Source: Plumapathes pennacea
Taxonomy: Eukaryota; Cnidaria; Anthozoa; Antipatharia; Myriopathidae
Assembly (NCBI GenBank): GCA_964036295.1
Contig: OZ038473.1
Location: 12,538,501 to 12,602,500, forward strand
Direction of reading: 5' to 3'
Length of the DNA stretch: 64,000 nucleotides
Shown: positions 20,436-32,043 of the stretch, in pieces
How positions within the stretch are numbered: position 1 is the stretch's first letter
Layout: every line of letters begins with the position of its first letter
Notes under the pieces: model-generated
The model's input: the letters and a program-made list of their open reading frames with translations, nothing else
Told to the model about the DNA's origin: nothing
The model's database searches: none
Position numbers and translations under genes: made by a program

Positions 20436-23400
20436 TATTATTATTATTATTATTATTATTATTGTTATTATTATTATTGTTATTTGGTGCGATTTTCCAA
20501 CGATCTGCAAAAAATAGTTCCCGCGATTTCATAGTATAAAGGAGGGGAGGGGGCTTCGCCCGTAAGGGGTCCTTTTTAAGCCTCGGGTATAAAAGATGGT
20601 ACAATGAATCGAAGCTTTTTAGTATCTTATGCCAAGTCAGTTGCGTATGGTTTTTCATAGACGTCTTGCCGTGTATTTCCAAGGGCAAGGGGTTTGCACG
20701 ACTGGGAAAAATCTCTCCTTATAAAAAGTCTAACCCCCCCCCCCCCCCCCCCGAAGTAGCAGGAAAAACAGAACAATGTATCTTTGATATGTATCAATGT
20801 CAGGGGGGCTCCTGTCAATGTCTATTTATCCCACTCCTCCCTCACCTGGAGTGTTGTCCATCTGGATGGCTATAGGTCTCAGTTCTCCCTTCATTTTTGA
20901 GTCGGAAACAAACAGGGCAATCGGAGAGCGAGTCGTTTCCATCTTGCGTGTAAAATTGATGTTTGTGATGTCTAGTTGCCTTGGTAACTCATCACACAGG
21001 GGGTATCGCAGCACATACATCTTATCGTTGTCACCGAGCTAAAAAGAGGAAATGGGGAGATTTCTGAACTTTCACACAGACTTTTACGAACGTATACGTT
21101 GCTCAATTATTTCTCACAGCGGTGCTTCTTAAAGTCATAGACACTAAAGCCTGCTTTTCACAAGCGACGCTAGCAAAAAACGTAAGCGCAAGTACAAATC
21201 AAATTTGATCATTTTGCTATTTTTGACTCTTGTACTTGTGCTTGAGTTGCTAGTCAAAAACCCGGCGAGCTTGATATGCACAGCTTTAAAACTACATCTC
21301 CTCAACAATGACAAAAAATAAGCCAATTGAACCGCCTGCAGTCTCTTCATAGTCCCAGAAAAGTTTTCGGAAAGTTTGTAAGGATTTGAACATTTGGTCA
21401 AAATGGGCCGATTTTCAGCCAAAAGTAAAGCCTAACCCCTTAAAATCGGCCATTTTCTGCCCCTTACTAAAAACGATGTGCCATCTCGGCAATCATTCGA
21501 ATCGCATGACATTTTCAGGGAGTGTTGCTCAATAATATTCAAATGTTTTGAAACAATCCGCGAGATATAAGACTTCAAACTTCGCATAACATACCGCGGT
21601 TTCTGGTCAAAATTACGGATAAATGTTCAAAGTGAGATAGCGTGTCTGGTCATTCTTGCGAGAATGATTGTTTGCAGTTGGCCGGTAGCTTGGTTTTGCT
21701 GTACGGTACTTAATTTTTACGGTTTCGTAAAATCATTTATTTGAACTTTTCTTTTTTTTATGATTTAAGAAAATGAGTCAGTAAACATATATAATTACGT
21801 ACCTCTTTATCTAAGTCTTTAATTTTAGGGTTCAACGTTCTCCTCAAGTCGAACCAATCCACACCACCAGCTCCTACAGAAGTATTAAGAAAGTAGACTT
21901 ATAAATGAGTGGGCATGTAGCCAAAAGTTCCGAGACATTTTTGCCCTGAAAAGCCCGTCATCATCAGTCTATGTGCTTACCTCCCCATCTCCACCCTGTC
22001 ATCATCTGCTCCCTTGGTTCTCACACTTCCCCACCCCCACCCTGTCATCATCTATCTGTTTGCTTACCTCGCTTGGTTCTCACACTTCCCCACCCCCACC
22101 CTGTCATCATCTGTCTGTGTACTTACCTCCCTTGGTTCTCACACTTCCACCCCCACCCCGTCATCATCTATCTGTTTGCTTACCTCCCTTGGTTCTCACA
22201 CTTTGCAGTGTCATGGGATTTGCTCCTGCAAGCCGCTGTTGTGCAAAATACTCATCGGACATTAAATCCGGATTGATCGCCTGGAAAGCCTCAGATCTCG
22301 ATGGATAGCTCTGTGGAGAAAATAGACAAACCGCCATAAGCTTCTTACAAAAGTCCAATTAATTGCGCTGCTCCGACCCTTTCCCTCCTATAAGAATGAT
22401 CAACAGACCCTTGTTACGCACTCTCCATCAATTGCAACATGATTAAAAGTAGTTATAGTGACATATTTATATCTAACATTGATTTTACACTTGCATTTGT
22501 ATCAAGTTATCGTGTGGACCTTACCATCCCTTGCTTTTCAAGTCCATCGATAAAGAAATCCCGTATTTTCGCAAACTCTTCATAGCTCTGAAGTTCGCTG
22601 AGAAATTCTGCAAATCCTTCAAGTGCTCCAAACAGGCTCATTATTTCGTCCACATGATCCTTGATACCCAGAGCTTTTTCTGCAAGTTCTAAAAGTTTCA
22701 TGAGAAATCCAGTATGCTTCTTTGATGGTTCTAGTTCCTACAACATAAGTGGAGAAGACAAATGTTCAGCATATAACAATTATGAAATGTCTACAGTGAT
22801 GTGTTGGTTGTTAAAGCCTCGTTTTCACGCAAGCGCAAGGTCCTTAGAGCCGTTTTCGGATGACTGTCGAAAACCAAAACCAAAGTAATCACACAGGCCA
22901 ATCACAGAGACTGAGAGAAAACAGTTCAGCCAATTGGAAGCCAAAGTAATTTGCGTTTGGTCTTGCGTTTGGTTTTACTTTCCAATCAGCAGTGCGAGTA
23001 CACGCCATCGCTTGCGTGAGAAGTGTTTGGTTTTGGTTTTGTTCTTGATTGGCTGAGCATGCTGACAAACTCGTGTGGACAAAACCGAAAGCGAAGCAAA
23101 CGCAAAACCAAAGCAATCACACAATTACTTTCGAAAGTCATCCGAAAACCACTCTATTAAAATATGTTGACCCTTGTGTTTGTGCTTGCACTTGCGTCGA
23201 GCCTGTTTTCACGTGAAATAAGGACCTTGTGCTTGCGTCACTCGTGAAAACCAGCAGTTACACACAAGGCTTATAACTTTCTTTGCATAATTTTCTAGAA
23301 CTTTTTAAACAGCTTTAGTCATATAGTGGTTGTCGGATGACGGTCGAAAGTAATTGCGTGATTGCTTTGGTTTTGCGTTTGCTTCGCTTTCGGTTTTGTC

Positions 23401-26219
23401 CACACGAGTTTGTCAGCATGCTCAGCCAATCAGGAACAAAACCAAAAACAAAACCAAACACTTCTCACGCAAGCGGTGGCGTGTACTCGCACTGCTGATT
23501 GGAAAGTAAAACCAAACGCAAGACAAACGCAAATTACTTTGGCTTCCAATTGGCTAAACTGTTTTCTCTCAGTCTCTGTGATTGGCCTGTGTGATTACTT
23601 TGGTTTTCGCGCCTACCGGCGCTCGCCCCCCCCCCCCCCCCCCCCCCCCTTCTCAATTTCCTGGATCCGCCCCTGCAGGCTATGTTAAAAATGCAGATTC
23701 TCTCAACATTTTAAGAAAAAATTGTATGAGTGATGTAGTGAGAATTGATAGCTTTATCAGCTTTCAACCGAGCAAAATATTGAAAGCCAAGTTTACAATA
23801 CTGTATGATATATTTTTGGCAAGAAACCGAAGGAGAAAACTGAATTTGATCACAGTATTGCTGTTGCACTTTGTTTGCTTTACTACGCAGTGGAGCGGGC
23901 TTATAGCTTACCTTCTTAACATAATCCTTCAGAACCTTTGTAACGCTTTTAGTCATATTCTTAAAACTGAGGGCATACGATCTTGTGAATGGTTCAAGCG
24001 CTATGATCCTTTGCAGCTGTTCGCCAGTCAAATCCACAAGTGCAAATGGAATGTCTCCCTTAGTAACCAGTCTGTAGGCGAGCTGATTTTTAAGGACTTC
24101 TTGTTGACGAAGGTTATGACAGCAGGAGTCCTTGCTCACGTTCTGTGGGAGGCCCACGTGACACAGGCCCTCCGCAGCCAGGAAACTATGAATTTAAAAC
24201 AATAAAATGAAGAACGGCTGACTTGCTGACAAGTACAGTCAACTCTCTATAAGTGGACACTTAAGGCGGACAGCATGCAGATTTGGTCCTTTGCCGATTT
24301 TCACTTGTTTCTCTGTAACTGAACTCTCTCTAAGGCGGACAGCATGCAGATTTGGTCCTTGCCGATTTTCACTTGTTTCTCTATGTTAAATTTGTTTCTT
24401 AGGATTCATAGAGTGCAAGTGAGAGCGAGTGTGTTAGGTTTGAGACAGCCAAGGATTGAAGAGACGAGAACTCAAGGGGAAATAGAGAAAAACTCGACGT
24501 TGAACGTGTGTGATCGTCAGAGTGTTCAGTGTTCGGGGACTGAATTGTGGACTGACCTATTGTGCGTGGAATTAAGTTTGCAAGTGGTCGTCGTCTCCTG
24601 TGACAGATTAAAACTTCCGCTGTGTGAACTCCAGCCATTTTTAAGCCAGTATGTGCCAGCACAAATAGCAACCATGCTGCTGCTCATGAGTATAATCCAA
24701 AAACCTGCGGTCTGCATGCTTGATCAGAGGACACTCCAACTCTTGACAAGTAAAGTAGGGAACGGCAGAAATGAGCGTAGATCTGGGGAAAAGAGCAAGA
24801 AAGGGGTGTATCAGCAACTTCAAGTCAAAACCACGGTTGACTCGGTTTTGATGTTACAGGGACAGCGCACAAATATAAAATGCTCTATACAGCCGCCATT
24901 TTCAGGACATCCCGAAGGTTCTCCTTCGATAGTGTAAATGAAAAATGTCAACCATGCTTCCGTTGACACTATTTTTGATTGCCAGGCGTTCCAATGTTTG
25001 AACTTCGAGCAGCCTGGTAGGTAAGTAATAGTTGGTTGATTTTTCCCTTCACGTGACCGCAAGTAGTCGTCACACTCAATGCTTAAATGACGTCACACGT
25101 AATTTCCAGAACAAGCGCGCCCCTAAGCACGGGAAAAAGAGCAAGAATAATCTCATCTTTTTTATTTCGCCGTTACGGCGGCTTTTATGAACCTCTATAC
25201 ATCGTTTCTTTACCTCTGTCATTGTTTTTAAAGTCCTGTTGCTCTTACTAATTTATTAAAACTTTTTTTCCGCAACGACCTGATCAATCAATTGGAATGT
25301 AGAAACGTTTTAAATCGACATACGACTTTGCATGGTTTCCAAAAAGTACTGGTTGGAGACAGAGATTTATCCGATTGAGTCATACACATCTCATTTCCTA
25401 TATCATAGGTTGAAATTATAACAACTTGACTCGAGTTGATACACCTGGCAATTTTTAACGAGTTACATAGAAGATAAGGCATTTTAAAAGAGGGGCACTC
25501 TGGCATCATGTTAAATACATTATAACAAGCAAAATGGGCGGCGTTTAGAGCAATTGTTTTACATTTAGATTATAGCACTGGCTTGCAAAGCGTCTTTTTC
25601 AAAACATGTCTAACATATTCCAGGAACCGATGTTATATATTTCAGACTCCTTCAGTACCGACTGATTTGCAGACAAAACAAAAGAACGTCAAATGGAAAG
25701 GACAAGAAAACGAAGTAATGCTCTAAATCAGTGAAAGTCGGGCAAGTAAATTCCGCTTACACAATCTTTTATAACAACAGAGTTTCTAGACTTTCGACTC
25801 ACTTCCATATTCCGTTTATTTAGTTGTAATCAAAAACAGATTTTAAACAGCCAGTCAAAGCACCTTGCATTAAGATTTCGCAAGTCTCAGAGTTCTTTCG
25901 TTTTTGGTAAAACAGTCCCCAGCAAATGCACTTACCTCTTGTTGGAAGCTCTTTGTCCCTCTAAGTCTCTTACCCAACTGACAAAAGCCTGAAAAATTCA
26001 ACAAGGATAAAGCTTAGCTCTGACACTTGATAGGTGATGTGGAGTTTCCGGTTCAACCCCCGACTGACGAGTGGAAGTATTAACTACCGCATTCTTCTGT
26101 TGGTGTCCAGTGAGAGTTGCATAACAATTAGTTCCTCCTCGTTCCTCATCTCGTCACGTCCCAGCTCAAAAGCTTCAGAAACTTACCGGAATATGACTAA
26201 GCGTTCTATACAGTTTCAT
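16970..26219 (-). CDS. Lipoxygenase, 12 exons, 661 residues
   Basis: Minus-strand exons 26219-26187, 25988-25936, 24185-23912, 22737-22525, 22310-22184, 21873-21803, 21038-20846, 20306-19939, 19521-19421, 18040-17935, 17779-17567 and 17203-16970 all have GT/AG sites and compatible phases and give one 661-codon frame. Motifs in order: GLPQN near residue 46, DEYFAQQRLAGANP near 210, ELRPIAIQMD near 310, iron ligands H355 and H360 (EHLVKVHF), LHPLQQIMKFH, DRGL...FPYRDDG, then H542 and N546 (QHASVN). The family dioxygenates polyunsaturated fatty acids. No PLAT domain is seen; the LPQN start resembles short, bacterial-like lipoxygenases. Oddities: the C-terminus is Thr (codon ACA) where an iron-binding Ile is usual, and Gln lies two residues before DRG, near the Ala/Gly stereocontrol position. 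Function as an active enzyme is therefore uncertain. Start ATG chosen because the first three exons keep phase. Confidence 0.88.
17277..17308. repeat. GATG microsatellite beside the last lipoxygenase exon
   Basis: A (GAT)n/(GATG) run in the intron. Equivalent runs occur at 45308-45336 and, inverted, at 63521-63545. Confidence 0.9.
18229..18413. mobile_element. Palindromic MITE in a lipoxygenase intron
   Basis: Two arms of about 85 bp (TTTCCACTGGTTTGCCGTGG ... and its inverse) surround a short GAGGCGCTTCGCC centre. A decayed half-copy (GAGTGAGTC, CACAACAAAACAGTGGAAAT) lies at about 49332-49375. Confidence 0.85.
18741..19337. repeat. 84-bp minisatellite, about 7 units, in a lipoxygenase intron
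   Basis: The unit contains GTGAAAATCGGCAAGGA, CAAATCTGCATGCTGTTCGC and TTAGAGAGGTGTTCGCTTAG. Because 84 is divisible by three and the unit lacks stops on both strands, overlapping ORFs of 190 and 227 codons result. The right end (CGCTTAGAGACAGTTGACTG) matches, inverted, the ends of elements at 24233-24385 and 58930-59060, so the array grew inside a Tc1/mariner-like MITE. Confidence 0.9.
20372..20490. repeat. Palindromic ATA/ATT microsatellite
   Basis: (AATA)n-type repeats pass directly into (TTAT)n, forming a potential cruciform. It lies in the intron upstream of the iron-ligand exon. Confidence 0.9.
20723..20753. repeat. Poly(C) tract
   Basis: A run of about 20 C between AAAAAGTCTAA and GAAGTAGCAG, in a lipoxygenase intron. 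Confidence 0.9.
21148..21262. mobile_element. Short MITE related to the 22816-23251 element
   Basis: GCTTTTCACAAGCGACGCTAGC and the inverse GCTAGTCAAAAAC-type end bracket an inner pair GTAAGCGCAAGTAC / GTACTTGTGCTTGAG. About 115 bp, no ORF. Confidence 0.6.
21976..22200 (-). repeat. Tandem repeat carrying copies of a splice donor
   Basis: About four units of roughly 60 bp run directly into the 22310-22184 lipoxygenase exon. Read on the minus strand each unit has GTGTGAGAACCAAG followed by GAGGTAAGC, the latter being the donor used in the gene model. Further CAG/GTAAG-like sites are therefore repeated downstream. The first unit overlaps the 3' end of the exon. Confidence 0.8.
22816..23251. mobile_element. 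MITE with CGTTTTCACGCAAGCGCAAG ends, split by another MITE
   Basis: The left end CGTTTTCACGCAAGCGCAAG and GTCCTTAG is mirrored by AAGGACCTTGTGCTTGCGTC and CGTGAAAAC at 23220-23250. The MITE at 22848-23160 lies inside it, so the inner insertion is younger. Confidence 0.75.
22848..23160. mobile_element. MITE (TTTTCGGATGACTGTCGAAA family), nested
   Basis: A complete copy with GAGCCGTTTTCGGATGACTG at the left and AGTCATCCGAAAACCACTC at the right. Same family as 9421-9762, in opposite orientation. Confidence 0.9.
23324..23613. mobile_element. Truncated MITE of the same family
   Basis: It starts TAGTGGTTGTCGGATGACGG and is colinear with the family to GATTACTTTGGTTTT, then stops abruptly. The missing right end is replaced by the half element at 23609-23676. 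Confidence 0.85.
23609..23676. mobile_element. Half of a poly(C) MITE
   Basis: CGCGCCTACCGGCGCTCG, a 24-C run and TTCTCAATTTCCTGGATCCG match the right half of the element at 5706-5817. Confidence 0.75.
24233..24388. mobile_element. Tc1/mariner-like MITE fragment with two internal units
   Basis: It starts ACAGTCAACTCTCTATAAGTG and holds two diverged units of GGCGGACAGCATGCAGATTT followed by TTTTCACTTGTTTCTCT, the inverse of the unit amplified at 18741-19337. The right end is lost. Confidence 0.7.
24389..25935. other. Lipoxygenase intron 2, no second gene recognised
   Basis: A 197-codon plus-strand ORF (24344-24937) begins in the MITE fragment. It has no recognised domain or flanking splice signals and is treated as chance. 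The rest is AT-rich. Confidence 0.5.
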
Positions 26220-26356
26220 AGTATTTCAGGAGAAGACCCGCCACTGAATAACACGAGCGACAGACTGCGACACCGCCGCTCTCATATTTTCGCGCCAAAT
26301 GTCGTCGTTGACGTCATGCCCCAAGCGGAACTACACTGCGCTATTCGACGCTATTT

Positions 26357-26731
26357 AGGCCCCGTCCACACGCATCCAAATTGATGCGGATTTTAAAAAT
26401 TTGCCTCCACACCTAGCGTATTCGAATCGTTTTAGCCTGTCCACACGTATCCGGATATTTTTAAATCCGCAACTTTTTCATTACGGATTGGCTTCCCGTC
26501 CACACGTATGCGGTGAATACGGTTGATTACCCCGTATTAAAACATATACGGATTCGACCGCCCACACGACGCCGTATTCACAGCGTATTCAAAAAATCCA
26601 CTCTGGAAGGCGGATTTTCAAATAGTTGCGGATTCATCAACCGTATTCACCGGATACGTGTAGACGGGAGGCCAATCCGCAACGAAAAAGTTGCGGATTC
26701 AAAAATATCCGGATACGTGTGGACGGGGCCG
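26357..26731. mobile_element. MITE with GGCCCCGTCCACACG ends near the lipoxygenase start
   Basis: GGCCCCGTCCACACGCATCC at the left and GGATACGTGTGGACGGGGCC at the right. The interior repeats TGCGGATT and CCGTATTCA modules. TATTT flanks both ends within one or two bases. It lies about 140 bp upstream of the proposed lipoxygenase ATG and so could sit in its promoter. Confidence 0.85.
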
Positions 26732-27088
26732 TATTTATAAGCTGTTCTTTTTCATGTTTCATGAAGGAAAGTTAAACCGCTTGTAAATTTGGCTATGCCA
26801 TTTTTTTAATTAGCTATATCATATTGTACGTGGCACCTAGACCAGCTCCGTCTTCCCTGTACTGTGTGACATCAATACAGCGTATGCACTGCCTAACAAC
26901 TTCCCGCCAAAATGCGCGGCTGGCATCTCACTCAAAGCCTTTGTTATATTTTAAAGTTCAACTTCCGATGTTCTTTTTTTTTGACTTAAGGCGTAGAAAC
27001 AAAACTTAAGCCCCTAAAATTTACAATTTGAATTTATTTCTGACTTTTTGCACCTCCTACTTTGGTGCTTGTACCCAAGGTGAAAATT

Positions 27089-27481
27089 ATGAACAAAGTT
27101 TGTGCTGTTCGAGGGAGAAGCGGTTTGTCGCCATGTCGGCGGTCGCAGCTTTGCTTAACGGACTCGATAGAGAGAAATGAAAGCTGTATTCAGGGTAATG
27201 AGACTGGAAGAAGGAGTGCAAAGGAAATTTGTATCAGGAGGATTTTGAAGGCAAGAAGTTCTCAGTCGCCGGTTAAATTTCCTGTTTGTCGCTATCACCG
27301 TACTGCAACGAGATACCAAGAAAAGATGCTCGATAGCCTATCCCAGCAACAGTTATATCTTGTGTTTAACTGCATTGGAGCGTCCAAGGTTGCAGGGTTA
27401 GCGGTAGCCGCAACAACTGCATCGTGCCTCACAGACCGTTGTTTTCATTTTACAAACCTCCAGCACGCCGGTTATCCAGTC
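27089..27481 (+). CDS. Unassigned ORF, possible first exon
   Basis: An open frame of about 130 codons (ATG at 27089 or earlier at 27062) ends at CCAGTCAG followed by GTGAGC, a good splice donor. The residues include CRYHRTATRYQEKMLD and FNCIGASKVAGLAVAATTA; I recognise no domain. No downstream exon is evident before the palindrome at 27953. It may be a real 5' exon or chance. Confidence 0.3.
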
Positions 27482-27952
27482 AGGTGAGCCAAGCTCCCGC
27501 GACATGATAATATGGAATCTCAATGGTCCATGTATTCTACCACCCGGTTCGCACGAAATCACTAGGTTATAAACTGACGAAATCAACCGCTGGCTCAGGT
27601 TATATACTGGCCATTTAGACGGAATGAAATCGGAATGACTTGACTGGTGACGTCAGCAATATTCAGCTCAAAATGGCGGACAGATTCATTTCGATGTGAC
27701 GATAAACCGAGTTCACAAACGCATAACCGGCGCGAGAGGGAAGACAAGCACACTGTATGAAGAAAGAAAGCATGCTCCATTACAGTTTGCATTGGAGCAT
27801 GGCACACCAAAGTGATCGAGAGTTCAATAAGAGACCTTCAAAGAAACGGTCAGTCAGGGTGCACACAGTGAGTAGCGGAGTAATAAAGACGTATGACCAC
27901 CAGAGGCGTGTGTGTGCGTGTTTTCATCGCAGTTATCGCTTCAGCATGTAGG

Positions 27953-28115
27953 TTGGTTGTGATCGTCCGGGTTAGAGTAGTCTCCAGAAAGACTGCTGTT
28001 GGTGACTGACGTTTCGACTACCTGAGCGGAAGTCATCTTCAGGTAGTCGAAACGTCAGTCACCAACAACAGTCTTTCTGGAGACTACTCTAACCCGGACG
28101 ATCACAATCAACCTA
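27953..28115. repeat. Long near-perfect palindrome
   Basis: TAGGTTGGTTGTGATCGTCC through GACGTTTCGACTACCTGA is followed after a loop of about 15 bases by its inverse, with arms of about 75 bp. A diverged half of this element lies at 44893-44978 and, inverted, at 63885-63960. Confidence 0.9.
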
Positions 28116-28235
28116 CTGTTCACACTCCTGGGTTCAAACCATTTGCCATGCTTCAGCATGTCTCAACATTTTCTCTAGTACCTTATTCAAGTCACAGAAT
28201 ACCCTAAAAACCATGCAAGAAACTATACATACATT

Positions 28236-31200
28236 TTGAGAAAGGAATGGCTCGGGTTATAAATCACGGAATGGATCGATCAGGCCACAAGCCGGGTCCA
28301 TATTGGTCATATTTTGATAACAAGAATGAGTCAGGTTATATACTGCCTGAGATCACGGAATGAATCAATCAGGTCATAAAACCGGGCCTAATTCGACAGC
28401 TGATTTTCAAAATAGGAATGGGTCAGGTTATATACTACCTGAAATCACGGAATGAATCAATCAGGTTATAAGCCGGGCCTAAAGTTCTCAGATTTTGAAA
28501 ACTGGAAATGGGTCAGGTAATATACTGCTCGAAATCACGGAATGAATCAATCAGGTCATAAAACAGGGCTCAATTCGACAGCTGATTTTTAAAATTGGAA
28601 TGGGTCAGGTTATATAGTGCCTGAAATCACGGAATGAATCGATCAGACCATAGAACCGGGCCTAAATTTATCAGATTTTGAAAACTGGAATGAGTCAGGT
28701 TATATACTGCTCGAAATCACGGAATGGATCGATCAGGCCACAGGCCGGGCCTACATTGGTAATATTTTGAAAACAGGAATGAGTCAGGTTTTATACTGCC
28801 CGAAATCACGGAATGAATCAATCAGGTTATAAAACCGGGCCTAATTCGTCAGCTGCCGATTTTGAAAACTGGAATGTGTCTGGTTATATACTGCTCGAAA
28901 TCACGGAATGAATCAATCAGGTTATAAAACCGGGCCTAATTCGTCAGCTGCCGATTTTGAAAACTGGAATGTGTCAGGTTATATACTGCTCGAAATCACG
29001 GAATGAATCAATCAGGCCATAGAACCGGGCCTAATTCGTCAGCTGCCGATTTTGAAAACTGGAATGTGTCAGGTTATATACTGCTCGAAATCACGGAATG
29101 AATCGATCAGGCCATAGAACCGGGCCTAAATTTATCAGCTGCCGATTTTGATAACTGGTGAATGAGTCATGTTATATACTGCTCGAAATCACGGAATGGA
29201 TCAATGAGGCCACAGGCCGGGCCTACATTGGTAATATTTTGAAAACAGGAATGAGTCAGGTTATATACTGCTTGATATCACGGAATGAATCAATCAGGTT
29301 ATAAAACCGGGCCTAAATCGTCAGTTGCCGATTTTGAAAACTGGAATGTGTCAGGTTATATACTGCTCGAAATCACGGAATGGATCGATGAGGCCACAGG
29401 CCGGGCCTACATTGGTAATATTTTGAAAACTGGAATGAATCAGGTTATATACTGCTTGAAATCACGGAATGAATCAATCAGGTCATAAAACCGGGCCTAA
29501 AGTTATCAGATTTTGAAAACTGGAATTGGGTCAGGCTATCATACTGCTCAAAATCACGGAAAGGATCGATCAGGCCACAGGCCAGGCCTACATTAGTCAT
29601 ATTTTGAAAACAGGAATGAATCAGGTTATATACTGCTTGAAATCACGGAATCAATCGATCAGGGCCATAGAAGCGGGCTTCAATTTATCAAATTTTGAAA
29701 GCTAGAATGGGTCAGGTTATATACTGCCTGAAATCACGGAATCAATCTATCAGGAATTAGAAACGGTCCTAAATTCGTCATATTCTTAAAACTGGAATGG
29801 GTCAGGTTATATACTGCTCGCAATCACGGAATAGATCGATCAGGCCATAGAACCCGGCCTAAAGGAATCAGATTTTGAAAACTGGAATGAATCAGGTTAT
29901 ATACTGCTCGCAATCACGGAATGGATCGATCATGCCATAGAACCGGGCCTAATGTAGTGAGATTTTATAAACTGGATTGAGTCAGGTTTTATACTGCCTG
30001 AAATCACAGAATAAATCGATCAGGCCATAAAACGGGGCTTAAATTTATCAGATCTTGAAAACTGGAATGAATCAAGTTATATACTGCCTGAAATCACGGA
30101 ATGGATCGATCAGGCCATAGAACCGGGCTTAAATTTATCAGATTTTGAGTAAGGTTATATATTGCTCGAAGTCACGGAATGGATCGATCAGGCCACAGGC
30201 CAGGCCTACATTAGTCATATTTTGAAAACAGGAATGAGTCAGGTTATATACTGCTTGAAATCATGCAATGGATCGATCAGGCCTACATTAGTCATATTTT
30301 GAAAACAGGCATGAATCAGGTTATATACTGCTGAAATCACGGAATCAATCGATCAGGGCCATAGAAGCGGGCTTCAATTTATCAAATTTTTAAAGCTAGA
30401 ATGGGTCAGGTTATATACTGCCTGAAATCACGGAATCAATCTATCAGGAATTAGAAACGGTCCTAAATTCGTCATATTCTTAAAACTGGAATGGGTCAGG
30501 TTATATACTGCTCGAAATCACGGAATAGATCGATCAGGCCATAGAACCGGGCCTAAAGGAATCAGATTTTGAAAACTGGAATGAGTCGAGTTATATACTG
30601 TTCGAAATCACGGCGGAATGGATCGATCAGGCCACAGGCCAGGCCTACATTAGTCATATTTTGAAAACTGGAATGGGTCAGGTTATATACTGCTCGCAAT
30701 CACGGAATGGATCGATCAGGCCATAGAATCGTGCCTAATGTAGTGAGATTTTGAAAACTGGAATGAGTCAGGTTATATACTGCCTGAAATCACGGAAAGG
30801 ATCGATCAGGCCACATGCCAGGCCTACATTAGTCATATTTTGAAAACAGGAATGAATCAGGTTATATACTGCCTGAAATCACGGAATCTATCGATCAGGG
30901 CCATAGAAGCGGGCTTCAATTTATCAAATTTTGAAAGCTAGAATGGGTCAGGTTATATACTGCCTGAAATCACGGAATCAATCTATCAGGAATTAGAAAC
31001 GGTCCTAAATTCGTCATATTCTTAAAACTGGAATGGGTCAGGTTATATACTGCTCGCAATCACGGAATAGATCGATCAGGCAATAGAACTGGGCCTAAAG
31101 GAATCAGATTTTGAAAACTGGAATGAGTCATGTTATATACTGTTCGAAATCACGGAATGGATCGATCAGGCCACAGGCCAGGCCTACATTAGTGATATTT

Positions 31201-32043
31201 TGAAAACTGGAATGGGTCAGGTTATATACTGTTCGAAATCACGGAATGGATCGATCAGGCCACAGGCCGGGCCTACATTCGTCATATTTTAAAAACTGGA
31301 ATGAATCAGGTTATATACTGCTCGCAATCACGGAATGGATCGATCAGGCCATAGAACCGGGCCTAAAGGAATCAGATTTTGAAAACTGGAATGAATCAGG
31401 TTATATACTGCTCGCAATCACGGAATGGATCGATCAGGCCATAGAACCGGGCCTAATGTAGTGAGATTTTAAAAACTGGAATGAGTCAGGTTATATACTG
31501 CTTGAAATCACGGAAAGGATCGATCATGCCACAGGCCAGGCCTACATTAGTCATATTTTGAAAACAGGAATGAATCAGGTTATATACTGCCTGAAATCAT
31601 GGAATGGATCGATCAGGCCACAGGCCAGGCCTACATTAGTCATATTTTGAAAACAGGAATGAATCAGGTCATATACTGCCTGAAATCACGGAATCAATCT
31701 ATCAGGAATTAGAAACGGTCCTAAATTCGTCATATTCTTAAAACTGGAATGGGTCAGGTTATATACTGCTCGAAATCACGGAATAGATCGATCAGGCCAT
31801 AGAGCCGGGCCTAAAGGAATCAGATTTTGAAAACTGGAATGAGTCATGTTATATACTGTTCGAAATCACGGAATGGATCGATCAGGCCACAGGCCGGGCC
31901 TACATTCGTCATATTTTAAAAACTGGAATGAATCAGGTTATATATACTGCTCGCAATCACGGAATGGATCGATCAGGCCATAAAACTGGGCCTAAAGGAA
32001 TCAGATTTTGAAAACTGGAATGAGTCATGTTATATACTGCTCG
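28236..32043. repeat. Satellite array, about 93-bp monomer, roughly 40 copies
   Basis: The monomer holds AATCACGGAATGGATCGATC AGGCCATAGAACCGGGCCTA, then ATCAGATTTTGAAAACTGGA and ATGAGTCAGGTTATATACTG. Several variants (ACAGGCCGGGCCTACATT; AATTAGAAACGGTCCTAAAT) recur in the same order near 29725, 30440, 30980 and 31690, giving a higher-order repeat of several monomers. The array ends exactly where the duplicated SENP block begins (ACTGCTCGAG then GTTTACACAC). Confidence 0.95.

Noticed and set aside
24344..24937. 197-codon plus ORF in lipoxygenase intron 2
   Set aside because: Starts in a MITE fragment, has no recognised domain and no splice context; kept only as a note.
28236..32043. CRISPR-like regular array
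   Set aside because: Eukaryotic context. Monomers are contiguous satellite units without unique spacers.
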